From: Gnetum montanum | Taxonomy: Eukaryota; Streptophyta; Gnetopsida; Gnetales; Gnetaceae | Length of the DNA stretch: 64,000 nt | Assembly: GCA_015680685.1 (NCBI GenBank) | Contig: MNCI01000808.1 | Coordinates: 336,333 to 400,332, forward strand | Direction: 5' to 3' | In this document: positions 29,804 to 42,491 of the stretch, in pieces | Position numbering within the stretch: position 1 is the first letter of the stretch | Layout: every line of letters starts with the position of its first letter | Made by a program: the position numbers and the translations under genes | The notes under the pieces: model-generated | Databases searched by the model: none | What the model saw: the letters and a program-made list of their open reading frames with translations, nothing else | What the model was told of the DNA's origin: nothing

Positions 29804-31090
29804 TTAAAACAAAAACAAATAAAAATGAAAAATGCATAAAACAAAAATATGCAAAACTAAGGGCTTAGAATAATTAGCATTGGTGGCCCTCTCCCTCACA
29901 ACTAAGTTAGAAGGTGGAGATCCAAAATAGTAAGCAAGGCTATCCATAAATAGAGGTAGTATTAGTACTAGCCATTTTGGGCTCATGAAAGGGTTTGGCT
30001 TGTTGGATGTTGACCAATAATTTCTTATCCAGGCTTCCAATTTTATAGATCATCATGGGCCTTGAAGGAAAAGTTTCATGAATGATATAAGGTCCTTCAC
30101 ACAACATTTGAAATTTAGTTCATTGTGGTACATGTGTGGGATTCCAATAAAGAACCCTATCTCCTAGTTGGTATTTGACTTTTCTAATTCTTAGGTCATG
30201 ACGTTGCTTGTTGAAGGCCTTGTGCAATTCGTTGGATGATAAGGTGGCTAGTCAATTTTTATCTAGCAAGTTAAGATTCATTAACCTTTCTTTCTATGCT
30301 AGACTAAGGTCAAGGTTAAGGTCACATGCTATAGATAGTGTACAGAGCTTAGCTTGTATAGGAAGTGTTGGAAGTTTACCATACACTAACTCATAGGAAG
30401 AATAGCCTATAGGGAGTTTCCATGTGGAGCGGTAGGCCCAAAAAGCATCATTCAGTTTGGTGCTCCAATCTTGCCTGTATTTGCTAATGGTTCATCTCAA
30501 AATTTTTGTGATTTCCCTATTGGTGACTTTGGCTTGACCATTTTCTTGAGGATGATATGGTGTAGTTAGTTTATGCTCAACTCCTAAGCGTTGCATCAAC
30601 TTTTGAAAATTCACACCTATAAAATGTGTACCATTATTAGAAATAAGTGCACAAGGAACACCAAACCTATTTATGATTTTTTTTGAACAAATCATGCAGT
30701 TGTAGATGATGTACAGTCAGTAACGGTAGCTACTTCTACCCATTTTTTAAAATAATCAACAACAACAACAATGTAGGCTTTTCCATTGGACATCGGGGTA
30801 ATAGGTCCCATAAAATCAATACCCCATATGTCAAAGGGTTCAAAGGGTTGAATCCATTTTTGTGGACCTTCCATTTTAGTAGTCATTTCCCCATCACATT
30901 GGCAGCGCTCACAAGATTAGACAAAATGATGGGTGTCTTGAAATAAGGTAGGCTAATAATATCCTGCAAGCAATATTTTAATGGTTGTTCATCTCCCAAC
31001 ATAATGCCCCCCACAAGGGCCCTCATGAGCATCTTGGAGAACTCACAATTGATCCACTTCAAGAACACACCATCAGAACAAGCCATCATG
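29804..31090 (-). pseudogene. int: A2 integrase remnant
   Basis: Three open pieces in shifting frames: an HHCC finger with CERCQCDGEM (HHCC Cys pair, near 30890-30905), the core with [11 protein letters not shown] (first Asp), LISNNGTHFIG (second Asp changed to Asn by the visible codon) and HPQENGQAKVTNREI (catalytic Glu position changed to Lys), then a C-terminal part ending in the frame 29804-30040. Two of three catalytic residues are lost, in addition to stops. Confidence 0.85.
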
Positions 31091-31327
31091 ACACACCTTG
31101 TAAAGGTGCCTGTTGATTTTCATAAAGTATTTGACTTGGTGGAGAAACTGTTATTTCTTTTTAACGTCTAGCCCTTCTGGTGTTTCTTGTGTGAGAAGAT
31201 AAGTAAGAATGCTACTATACCAATTTGTATTAGTAGGTGATTGATTGTTTATTACACCTGCATAGAGGAGTTCATCAGAGAAGCAATTAGAAATTGGCTA
31301 TTTGTCCTCTTTGTTATCCCATTGCAA

Positions 31328-31760
31328 CTAAGATAAATGATCAATGATAACATTCTTGTTGCCTTTATCATCCATTATCATAAGATTGAACTCTTGCAAG
31401 ACTACGAGCCATTGTATGATGCGAGGGCTCATCATTGGTTTATTCATAAGGAACCAAATCGCACTATGATCCATGTGTACGAATACTTTATAGCCTAATA
31501 CATAGTGCTTAAATTTTTCTAGTGCAAACACCACAACCATTAATTCTTTTTCTATTGTGGTATAGTTGAGTTGTGCACCAACAATACTTCAACTTGCATA
31601 GTGAATGTAATAGGGATGTTTTTGGTCATCTAACTGTGTAAGTATGGCTCCTAATACAAAATTGGATGTGTCGGTCATTATATGGAATGGTCTGGACTAG
31701 TCAAGAGCTTGTAGAATAGATGTTTCTACAAGCTTCTGCTTCAAGGTTTGGAAGGCTAAC
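31328..31760 (-). pseudogene. A2 RNase H remnant
   Basis: MVVVFALEKFKHYVLGYKVF, HMDHSAIWFLMNKPM and IIDHLS match A1 RNase H. The first catalytic region upstream (31560-31760) is out of frame with stops. Confidence 0.8.
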
Positions 31761-31859
31761 TCACATTCCTTAGTCCATTTAAAGGATACATCTTTCTTTT
31801 TTAATTCTACCAATGGTTTTGCAATATTTGAAAAGTTCTCGATGAAACATCTATAATAG

Positions 31860-32829
31860 CTAGTGTGTCTAAGGAACGATCAAACATCTTTACAGTTTCA
31901 GGTTAACGAGTGATTCCTTCAATGACTTTGATTTTTTCAGGATCTATCTCCATCCTTGTTTGCGAAATTTTGTGTCCTAATACAATGCCCTCTTGGACCA
32001 TTAAGTGGCTTTTTTGCCAATTGATTCTTAGGTTGGTTTCAACATAGCGTTTCAGTACTTACCCTAATCAATCCAATGCTTGTTCAAAGTTCACCCCATA
32101 GGTGGAGAAATCATCCATAAAAACCTCCACACCATTCCCTATTTGCTACTAAAATATACTAAGAACCAAACATTGAAACGTCATTGGAGCATTTCACAAG
32201 CCAAAAAACATCTATTTATATGCAAATGTCCTCCAAGAACTTGTGAATGTAGTCTTGGCTTGGTCTTCTAGTGCTATTTGGATTTGATTGTACCCACTGT
32301 AACCATCCAGAAAACTATTGTAACAATCCCCAACAATGGTATCTAGGACTTGGTCAACAAATGGGAAGGGAAAATGACATTTAAATGTTGTCATGTTCAG
32401 TAGCCTGAAGTCTATACACACCCTCCATTTACCTCTTTTCTTAGGCATAATGACTAACAAGCTAATCCATTCACTGTCAATGATGGGGTAGATGAACCCA
32501 GCCTTGAAAAGTTGTTTGATTTCTTCCTTAACTAGTTTCTTAAGCTTTGGGTTTAGTCGTCTTTGTGGTTGTCGTCGAGGCTTCATAGAGGGATCAGTAT
32601 AAATTCTATGTTGGCATATCCAATGATCTATTTTAGTTAATTTAGGATATGACCATGCAAAGGCTGTTGACCATTTGTTTACCATTTTCAATAGTCTTTC
32701 TTTTTGTTGAGGAGTGATTTTAGCATTAATGATTACCATTTTTTCATTTTTGAGAAATTCATACTCCATACCAATTGGAAATGATTTTAATTTAAGGGGT
32801 TGTTGCTTAAACTCATTAGGGATTTCCAA
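31860..32829 (-). pseudogene. A2 reverse transcriptase remnant
   Basis: Open for 205 codons (32212-32829) with KKRGKWRVCIDFRLLN and NSFLDGYSGYNQIQIALED, then stops around the MPFGL-type box, and VFMDDFSTYG near 32110, followed by GHKISQTRMEIDPEKIKV. The Asp of the first catalytic box is visible (FLDGYSGY), and the FMDDFS loop is typical of Athila. RT copies element RNA into DNA. Confidence 0.87.
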
Positions 32830-33299
32830 ATTCCTCCAGTTGATATCTTTGGTGTTAGTACTTGGAAGTTGGCGATGGACTTTCTATAATGCATCTATGC
32901 TATCAATATAAGCACAATTCAAGCTCTCAGTTGGTTCCATGCATAAAGTTGAATCACTTTCAAGGTCACCTATCAACAACTAGGTGTCTTCCTATCTTAT
33001 GGTTGTTGCATACATGCATCTTTATATATCAATTACTTGTGCACATTGGTTGCATGCAGGAAATGTTAAGTGTTGTACAAACTAAGACTTCTACACACAG
33101 TTTCACCCTATGTCACTGTATACAATGCATGGAACTTTCTTATTTTCGATCTTTCCAAATGCATTTTCTTTAAATATTTCTAGGGAAAGATTGTGTACTC
33201 CTAGGTGTGTATCAATAATACTTAGCCATGCTATTTCCATTATGATTGGGAAGTCCCCCTTATGATTGTTAACTTGGATCACTAAGAAATCAGCTAGAT

Positions 33300-33490
33300 A
33301 CGATCATCCACAAATAGTGGTGACAATTTCCTCCACTAGTTCCAATGGGATAGTGATGGACTAGTTAGCCAACTCTAAACGAATGTTACTCTTCTTTAAT
33401 GAAGGCATCTTCCAAGCTTTATACATTTCCTGGGAAATCAAATTAACACTAGAATCTAAATTCAAAAGGGCTTTACAAGGCTCATTTCTA
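33300..33490 (-). pseudogene. A2 protease remnant
   Basis: EPCKALLNLDSSVNLIS matches the ALLDLGASVNL type of Athila protease with the catalytic Asp position read as Asn. It is followed by MYKAWKMPSLKKSNIRLELA and an internal stop. This region is missing from A1. Confidence 0.65.
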
Positions 33491-34299
33491 GCGATCTATA
33501 AATAAATAAGAGGACTTCTAGGATCAGAGAATTTCCTAGGAAGATGGTCAGCTTTAATCTAATTAGTGATGTCATGAGTTAACATGACAATGTGCATTGG
33601 GTGCAATTTTTGGTTTGAAGGAAGCTTCAAAGATTAAAATGATGATGAGGGATTTGGATCATTAGCTTCTTGTGATTGTAAGGACTTGGTTGAACTATTG
33701 ATTCTAAATAAAGGTCTCTTCTTTGATCGGTTGTTCAAACCAATAGTAGGTTGAAGACTGACAACCCTGGTGGTGTTAAATTACAATAGTTGGGCAAGAA
33801 GCTTGCCCTACATAGTTGGAGTAGGTGGTAATGGAGCTGAGGGTGGAAGAGATGCAGATTGATGAGAAGGATATTACATATGTGAAGCATCACCCCAAGA
33901 AGAAGGAGAAGTTCTATAATACTCAGGGGTTTGGTAGTGAGGTTGAAAGGTAACATGACTAGTAGAGTCATGTGGAGAGATTAGCTACTGGACATAATAC
34001 CCATACGGGTTAGGTTGATTGAAAGGGTACTGTCAACGTTGTGGTGGCATTCCCCATGAATATGGGTGTTGCCACTATTGATACTATTCATTCGATTATG
34101 GTGGAGCTCCACTCAAATAATATGTCAAGGGTTGGTGGAACTGCCTTGGGTTACCTTGAGGATAAAGTAATGTTTTGGATGTTTATCATCTATTTAATCA
34201 TCAGTTTAGTGCATAAAATGTACACTATTACAAATGTGACACTATTGGGCAACATCCCTTAGGATGGTCATATTGGCAAATCTCACATCCACCATCACT

Positions 34300-36122
34300 G
34301 CCTATGTCTAAGTCCACAACCTCTTCAGTGACAATAATCTTGCCCTTACTATGTTATGTGCATACTCAGCTTCTTTCTTTTTCCTTTTCTCTTGATCAGT
34401 ACTCTATTCTCTAGACTCCTCTACTATTTTTAGAATAGTTTGAAATTTTTCATCTAGAGAGTTCCACATTTGATCCATTTTTGCTAATATTTTTGCTGCA
34501 AACTTTTCAATAGGAAAATTATTCCTATTCACCATCTCTTCAAGTGGTGACTCTTCTTCATCTTTGCAAAATCTAATTTCCTTTTTTTAGAGGGAAGGAT
34601 CTCTATTGTATTCCTCTGCACTTTCTCTTTTTCTCAACTCATATTTTTCTTTGGCAACTTGCTCCAACAATCTTTGTATTTGATGAGCTTTGAGCTTGGA
34701 TAGCCTTCCTTGGGCATAAGTCCAAAGGGTTCGTTGCATTTTGTACCTAAGTACATCTACGAGATAGCAATGTTGTTCCCTTTGTGAGTAACCATGGCTA
34801 GGGCAACGATGTAGTAATGAATAGTATCAGCCCATAGTAGCATCCAAGGATTCATGTCCTCCTTTTTTCCATCCTTGGATTTGCTTATGCAGGTTGGACA
34901 CTCGGGAGTACGTTTGATACTTATCGTTGAATAGCTCTAACATGGTACTCCATCGATGAATGGATTTTGGTTCTAAGGATTGGTCCCAACTTTCTGCTTC
35001 CTTGATCAATGTTCATGGAAAAAAATTTAGCTTTGTTCACTCATTTTCTATATTTTGCAAGGCACATGCATCATGTAATCCTTTCAAATGATTTTGAGGA
35101 TCAGCATTGTATCTCCCTTTGAATCGTGGGATGTTATTCATATCTAGTCTTTTGATCCTACTATCTTTTTGGTGCCTTGTTGGGATCCTAACAACCTCTA
35201 TTATATCTAACATAGTTCAGGTGGCAACTATGGATTCATCATGATCATGTTGTCTATGTTGTTTATGATGCCTATGTTATTCTCTACTCTCCCTTCTTTC
35301 ATGATGTGTCTCTCTAGAATGCCCTTGCCCCCTTTCTCTATTGTTTTGTTAGTGGTTTCTATTTTTTCTACCCTTGTCCTCATGGTCTTTCCCTTTGCGA
35401 CTACATTTAAATCTTGAAGGAGAGGGGGAAGTAGATGATGAAGGTAAAGAAGAAGAAGAACTAGCACCATCACAGTGCCTATCACCTTCTCTTCTATGGT
35501 TGCAGCCTCAGTCACTATTACGATTGGAATGTCTGCCATTGTCATGTGTTCATGTTCCTTTTTCGGACCCTTTGCATCCATCGGTACTAGAACCTAGATT
35601 ATGAATAGTTGAGTGAAGATTCTAGTATACAACTCCTTGACCGAAGTCAATGATAGGAACATTGTTTTGTGGAAAACCTCCCAAGATAGGTTCACCATCC
35701 TTGTTTTCACTTAGGACATATGGGACATACTAAGAAAACTTCCCCTTCATGGATTTGCAATGTATTTCCTATTATAGATCCCTCTGTCATTGTGCCTCTA
35801 TAGGTTGATAATTTCTCTAATCTTGTTCATGCACAATGTACTCCGACTGTAAGTGCTACAGACCAATTTTTGTGAGAGCATGAAAAAGCATGCTTGGGAT
35901 CGAGCAATTAGGAGGTAGTACTATGTTACCTTCTAAATCACACCATCATAACTATTCATCTTGATTGAGGATAAAGGTAAGGTCTAGTTTATACTCATTA
36001 GGATGAGCATATACCAAGAAAAACTAGTGGGGCATTGGTAGATCATCATGTACACCTTGCCTCCGATTGTTCATGGAATCAGACCTAGTCAGTGAAGCAC
36101 TCTCATAAGAAGAAGGAGACAT
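34300..36122 (-). pseudogene. gag: A2 gag remnant
   Basis: Begins at an ATG complementary to 36120-36122 (MSPSSYES). An Arg/His/Glu/Asp-rich stretch lies near 35230-35420, the capsid part with WSTMLELFNDKYQTYSRVSN at 34830-35010, a glutamate-rich helix near 34500, and a Cys/His motif CQ(Y)DHPKGCC-like near 34265. Many stops and frame shifts. The frame 35374-35604 on the + strand is an antisense shadow of the charged stretch. Confidence 0.7.
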
Positions 36123-36239
36123 GATTTATTATTTAGTATGCGATACTCTTTTTTGATGATGGTAGAATAACTAACCCTGAGGATTCATTCCAATGATGGA
36201 AGGATTCCTAAGTTCTAATCAGTGCACAAACAACAAAAT

Positions 36240-36258
36240 CCCTAGCAACAATGCCAAT
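36240..36258 (-). promoter_or_regulatory. Primer-binding site of A2, decayed tRNA-Asp type
   Basis: - strand TTGGCATTGTTGCTAGGGA next to the LTR. It differs from the canonical tRNA-Asp site at several positions, again by C to T and G to A changes. Confidence 0.65.
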
Positions 36259-37117
36259 TATGAGCAACGAGGTACCCCTATGTCCAACCATGTGAATCTG
36301 ATTGTTCACACGCGATCCAGTTGAACTCTAAGGATTAAGTGCTTATGCACCTGCATAGAACAAGGATGGGTTATTCAATCATTATCTTCCCAAGCTTACT
36401 TGTAAGGCACAGTTGTATGGTTAAGTAAACTCAAGGTATATGATTTTTATTATTTTTATGTTTTAGATTCTTGGTGCTTATAATAGAGAAATGAAATAAC
36501 TAAATAACTAATTTTATTTAACTAATTAACTATTATCTAACTAGTCCTAACACCAGTATCTATTCCCACTCTCCATACACATCCTAAACTAGTGTAACAC
36601 TACTAGGATTACCAAACGCTAGTTGTTACTAGGTTACCAAGTGTTCTATGTATGCTCAAATTGGTCATGCTAAGTGTGCTAACTTTTGATAATTAATAAT
36701 TCTAAAGAAATAACCTTAATTAAATAATGATAACATCAAATAACATTAAATGTAATAGTAAATAACATTGAATGCAATAGTTAAGCTATTCTGAATGTTG
36801 CAAGATTTATCACAAAGTTCATCTTTATTTCTAGACACAAGGTGTGCTTAGGTACACAATGCTCAAATAAAGATTAGTTCGGTTTATGACTCCTATTACA
36901 GGCACTCAGAAATAATTCAAACTTTGGAAAGGAAAAACTACAAGAGTTCAACTAATCACTAAAAGAAAAACTCCTCAAGACCAAGTGTGCCTGCCTCTTC
37001 TTTATAGCCAATGAGACAAGTTCCGACATCATGTATCTGATGTCACATAGTTGACCCCAAGATTGAGGATCTAATATCAGAGATCAAATATCAAGGGTCT
37101 GATATTAGGACTCATGA
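36259..37117 (-). repeat. 5' LTR of A2
   Basis: 859 bp. Pairs with 15811-16656. Terminal TG has become TT at the inner edge, and the outer end reads TCATGA instead of TCATCA. The TATA word is altered (TATAAAGA at 36999-37006). Confidence 0.88.
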
Positions 37118-37122
37118 CTAAA

Positions 37123-37421
37123 CATGTATACCCTTGAATGATCTACCCAAGTTAGTGTTACCTCTAAAGTAGATGCTACCTTAAGGATGATTCACAAGAC
37201 GATACTAAGAGAACTACAAAAAATAACATCTTCAAAGTTCTCTACAAAAAATAACATCTCCTTCTTCTCATTGTCCATTTTAAACTCAAGGTCTTAGCCA
37301 AAAAACTTTATTTTCTTTTAGTTGTAACACCATTCAAAACTCAAGAGTAGGCTTGTCACATTCGACTCTTCACCAAAGAGTGTATCATGTTGGAAGGCCT
37401 AGAAGTTTTCTAGTTGAGCTT
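37123..37421 (+). repeat. AT-rich segment, copy 1, second part
   Basis: Aligns with 57118-57361 and then 62850-62915 of copy 2. The last part, from 37386, is the start of the foldback element. No gene. Confidence 0.75.
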
Positions 37422-38306
37422 TGATGAGTGGTGAGGTACCCCTACACTCAACCATCTAAATATGAACATTCACACACAATCTAATTGAACTTTGTAGACC
37501 GAGAAGTTGTGGTATTTAGATAGTTACACATTGATCGCATTTCGTTGTCTTCTCACCTAGACTAGTATTTGCTTTGTCATGTATGATTTAGTCTAGGGTG
37601 AGGTGTATGATGTGGTCCTATACTAGTGCTACTCCTAGAGACAATGGAAATAACCTTTTTTAAGCTAATAGGGAATGGGAAAAGAGAATCTAAGCCAGCC
37701 TAAGTGCGATAAGCATCTATCCTTAATCATCCATATACATCTTAGACCTCGTGGGATACTGCTGGGATTACTAAGCACATGTTACTTAAGCACTCATAGA
37801 TACACTACTGAGATACCAAGTAGTCACATGTAAATGCTCATGATTAATTCATACTCATTCTACATTTAATAATAGGGATAGTGAAGTAAGGTAAAGAAAT
37901 ATTAATTAAGAAAGCAATAAATAACAATAACAATTAAGCAATTAAAACTAAGTGAATGCTGCAACAATGAAGTAATCTCAATCTTTATTGCTAGTCATGT
38001 GCATGTCCAAGTACATCACACACGAATAAAGGTTTTGTACAATTACAATCATCACACTGTGAGCATGCACTGGAAAAAGGGTTGAGATAAACTAAAAATG
38101 AATAAAAAGACTCTACTTCTACACTTACTCTTTGTAACTTCTATTGATCCCCCTCCTGTGCACACAAATTTGTATTTATAGGCTTGCACATGAGTCACGA
38201 TATCATGTATCCAATATCATTAGCTAGGCTGCAATATCACGTACCCAATATCGTGGATCCAATATCGTAGGTCTGATATCGGAGCCTAACAAATCATGGT
38301 TCATTA
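37422..38306 (-). repeat. 3' LTR of A3
   Basis: 885 bp. Inner neighbour on the - strand is GGTCATGGGGGTG, the polypurine tract. U3 (38180-38290) has a 14-bp period of AATATCGTGGATCC-like words. A TATAAATA word lies near 38170 (- strand). Confidence 0.9.
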
Positions 38307-40340
38307 CACCCCCATGACCAAATGAAAACTCGTCCTCGAGTCAAAAAAAAATGAGAACAAGTTCAATTGATTACACAATGGATAGGTATGAGATTATTGA
38401 CTAACTAGAAATTTATTCATGCTATAGTGGAAAATTGAATATAAAAAAATTGGGACACAGACACAAAATTACAAAATTCATTGGAACTTATGTGGTTCCT
38501 GGTGGTGGTGGCTCCTCCATGGATCTCTTCCCCTTGTCTTGTGCTCCAGGTTTTAGAAGTTGATGGCTCTAAAGAAGTGCTTGGAGCTTTTTCTCTTTGG
38601 TTCGAGGATCCTATGTCGTCCATGCTGATGTTCCAATGTTTAATGGAGTCGACACCTCCCATGGACATGGTAGTGTGGGAACATCTGGTTGGCCTTGACA
38701 TACCATGCTACAAATAGCCATTGTTCCTCTTCATAGACTCGGGCCCTAACCTCTCCACTTTTTGCATGGTCAGATTGTGAAGTATTAAGAGTTCCCTTAT
38801 GGATGTTGAATGATTGTCTTCTACTCTACATATTTTGCATGAGGTCCTTGGTCATTGCCTCCCCCTAGGCATTTAGTGGTACCTTGAGAAGGTCCTCATT
38901 GTTGTCCTCTTTTAGGGATCATCTATAATCACACAAAGATAAATTGTTAGTAAGGTTATCTAAAGAAGTTCAATTATTTCATACCTTACTCATTATCTTT
39001 AATAAATGTTGAATTCTTTGCTTAGTGTGATTTTAGAATTAGAACATTTTTAAGGAAGTTTCCCTAAGAGCTTAATGTTGAACATGATTTGTTTAGGTGA
39101 CACATAAAAGGACATGTAATGGTTTTGAGGAATGTTTGATAAAATGATGACAAAGGAAAGAATAAATTTGGCAATTAAGTACTTGGAGCATATAAAATGA
39201 TGTCGTGGTGTGCATCAAATACAAATTACAAAATTCATGCAAATGGATCCTCCCGAAAGTAGGTTTCAACCTATAATGCCCTTGCATAACCACACCTTAA
39301 AATGTCTGTAGGCACTAGAAGGGTTAAATGTAATCTACACCGATGCAACAAAACACACATATGTTAAATACCACTATGATGAGATATGAATTCAATGCTA
39401 CACAAGACATGAGTCAAAAATACATGAACAGTCAGATGAGGTGAATTATAGAAGGGATTTCAAAGATTGGAACATGAGGTAACTAAACCCAAGGCACAAT
39501 AAATCTCGAGTGTACGATGTGATTAATCTATCACTAGCCTATCACTCCAAAATCAAGACCAAGTCCATTCCTTCAATCAGTGACATTGCATTATTTTATC
39601 CAATGATGGACAACCATAAGAGCATCATGACAACAAGGTGTATGATCACTTGACATTTTGTTCAAGGGAGGATTGATTGGAATCTTTGTGATACATTTGT
39701 CTTAATCTCTCTCTCTCTCTCTTTTTGTTTGGCCACTTTGGCACACTCTCTTCTCTTTTTTTTTTTATGCGTAATCTAGAGAAGTCACCTACCTTCAAGC
39801 ATGGGTGCATGTCTTTCTAGTGGGACCCCCTAGAATAGCACTAGGTTCCTTTATTAAGTGCCTTTATTACTCTTACTTCCATTTTTTATTAAATCTTCAA
39901 GGATCTTAGTACAACCAGGCTGCATGATAACTCCTATAGATATCACCAAAGAGAATCCACAAGTCCCCTTGATGTCACACCCTAGTCATTCCCTCTTAGT
40001 CCATCATTTTTTTCTCTGGGCATAATGAACACAAAATTACTTTTAAGTTTTCATGATGATAAGAATATCATTGTACCTAGAGTAGAACCTCTTATGAATA
40101 GAATGGGTGAGTGTATGTTGTGGGCTTGCTATGAAAATAATTAGTTACTTGAGAGTTGATAGCATAGAAAAACACCTCAACCAACAAGGCACACGAGTAT
40201 TTTATTCACTGATGAGATTACCCTTAAAAAGATAAAACAAAAAATTGAAAATGGAAAACTAGAAAACAAAAAATTATGAAATCAAAGAAAAGAAAAACAT
40301 TCACTAATTCTACTTATTAGGATGGAGGATATCCCCCATG
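38307..40340 (-). other. A3 3' untranslated region
   Basis: Two kilobases of non-coding sequence between gag and PPT, with blocks similar to the 3' regions of A1 and A2, and a (CT)n run at 39706-39722. Frames of 60-94 codons here show no domain. Confidence 0.6.
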
Positions 40341-40349
40341 GCTAAACCT

Positions 40350-42359
40350 TTAAGCATGGCTAGAATTAATAAATGGAAAATTTGGATCCAAGAATTTTGG
40401 GAACATTGGAGTCTGGTCATATCCAAACCATTGGGTGTCTTTTGATGTCATAGTTGGAATATACCTAGATTGGGGTACACACACTTGATTAAAGTAAGCA
40501 TAGTGGGGAAATTTATATGATGTAGTTAATTGATAATGATTTGACCCACCATGGCACCCATGACCGTAAGATGGAATGCAAGGATCGACATGTCTCCCTA
40601 CATGGCTATATTTATTGGGCCACATGGTTTTTGGAGTATTTATTGGTGGCCTTGATAAAGTAATACAAAGTGTTGGGTTTGAGGAGAAAGATGCACCATA
40701 GTGTTGAACTTGTGCTGAGTTAGAGGATGCAATGGTCTCAGAACTGTGCAGTCCCTTTCTATAGTCATGCCTAAGGAAGGGATGCCTTCGATGTTGTGGA
40801 GGATTCCCACTACTATTGATAGTAGCAGCATAAGTAGCATTCCTGGATTTATGTTGTGGTGCAAACCCTTTGGGTACAATTGCTGGTGATGTAGAAGGGG
40901 ATGAAAAATGAGAATATTGAGGTTGAGGAGAAGCATAAGGTACACAAGGTGGTGGTCCTATTGGAGAGGATATGGGTTGATAGTATTTAGGAGAATGATA
41001 ATAATGTGATGAGATAGAGGGTGTTGACCCAGTTGGGAAAATAGGATATTGAACCTGATAAGAGGTTGGGTTTGGATGGTATGAAGGGTGTGACTAGTTT
41101 GAGGGTAACCTCCCCCATGACTGGAATTGTTGTCACTGTGATTGAACGCGGTATTTTTGTACGAACTCTATATGTAACATTCCTCTCCAATGATCATGTA
41201 AATGTGACAAGATTGGGAATTGACCTTTTGGGTGATCGTACAGGAAAATGTTACATTGATACATATGATTACCAGTTGAGTCTTTATCCTTATTCTCTTC
41301 AACCCTTCTTTCCGATTGTCTAGTGGTGTTCTATCCTATTTCTTGGTTTTTCATGGTTCTACCTCCAATAATGTTGACATATTCTCCACATTTTTCATGT
41401 ATCCATTCCATCATCTTATTGATCTTTGCCTAAATCTCATCTAGTGGTTGTAGTACTAGAAAATATGGTTCCACCTCCTTGAGATGAGTTCGTTTCTCCT
41501 CTTCATGATAATGGATGTTTGTTAGATTGAGATTTTGGTTCTGTTAAGATTTTTCAACATTCTCCCATTTAGCCATTTCTCCTTCTTCATTTGCTAGCCA
41601 CTTAATAAGCTCTTGGAATTGGTGGGTTCGTAGCTCATATAGTTTACCTGGGGTAGACATCTCTAAGGTTTTCCTTGTTTCATTACGAAGCCCATCCATG
41701 ATATGATACATTAGCCTTTCCTCAAAGAATCCATGGCCTAGGAAACTATTTAACAATGAATAGTATCTTTCTAAGGCCATGTCCAAGGGTTCATGTTGTG
41801 CTTGTTTCCACTCTTGGATTTGTCTCCTCATGGCTGACACTCTTGTGTAGGTTTGATATCTTTCATTGAAGAGTTCTACCATTGTCAACCAATGTTGAAT
41901 TGATTTTGGTTTTAAGGACCTGTACCATATTTTTGCCTGGCCAACGAGTACCATAGGAAAGAGCTTAAGTTTTTGCCACCCATTATCAATATTTTTCCAT
42001 ATATAGGCATCATGAAAGGCTTGTAAATGATGTTGCAGATCTAAATCATAGCCTAGTAAAAATTTGGAAAAGTTTTTTAAATCAAGCCTGGGTAGACAGC
42101 TTTCCTTACGATGCTTACGGGATATTTGAACAGCCTCTTGTATATGCATTAGGCTCTTAGTGGCTAGAAAGGGTTCATCATCACTAGGTAGGTTATGAAT
42201 TTGTGAGTTAGGATGATGTTTTCATTGTTCATGTACATAGGAGACCCCCACATTAGATTCAGTACTCCAAACTTCATCTTCATCATCGTATAATTTGTTG
42301 GTTCTCCAATGAATCGCCTTACTGGTTATTGCATTATCATAGTCTTGTGAGAAAGACAT
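40350..42359 (-). pseudogene. gag: A3 gag, long single frame
   Basis: One frame of about 670 codons from an ATG complementary to 42357-42359 to 40350, with about six stops. Its 201-codon central part (41544-42149) has FLLGYDLDLQHHLQAFHDAY, AKIWYRSLKPKSIQHWLTMV and NERYQTYTRVSAMRRQIQEW, matching the capsid of A1 and A2, and continues HGFFEERLMYHIMDGLRNE. The C-terminal third is rich in Pro, Ser, Tyr and His. It is the best preserved gag in the window and the only protein A3 encodes. Confidence 0.82.
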
Positions 42360-42471
42360 TGTTGTGAATTTTTGTGTGATTTATTTGCAATTACTTATTT
42401 TTAAAAGATATATTGTCAAGGCTTCATTACAGTGATCTTGGATTATGTAACTGATCTAAATAACTAGCACC

Positions 42472-42491
42472 GTCCCTGACAATAGCACCAA
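42472..42491 (-). promoter_or_regulatory. Primer-binding site of A3
   Basis: - strand TTGGTGCTATTGTCAGGGAC follows the LTR end CATCA, a decayed tRNA-Asp-type site. Confidence 0.65.

Larger units (their letters stand above)
15811..37117 (-). mobile_element. A2: Athila-type Ty3/gypsy element, interrupted by T2
   Basis: LTRs of 846 and 859 bp, flanked by CTAAC (15806-15810) and CTAAA (37118-37122), a duplication with one change; the empty site in copy 2 near 57117 reads CTAAG. On the - strand from the right: 5' LTR, primer site, gag, PR, RT, RNase H, integrase, untranslated region (split by T2 at 17080-28363), 3' LTR. It keeps the protease and full RT that A1 has lost. The VFMDDFSTYG box in RT and the tRNA-Asp-type primer site place it in Athila. 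Every gene has stops. Confidence 0.9.
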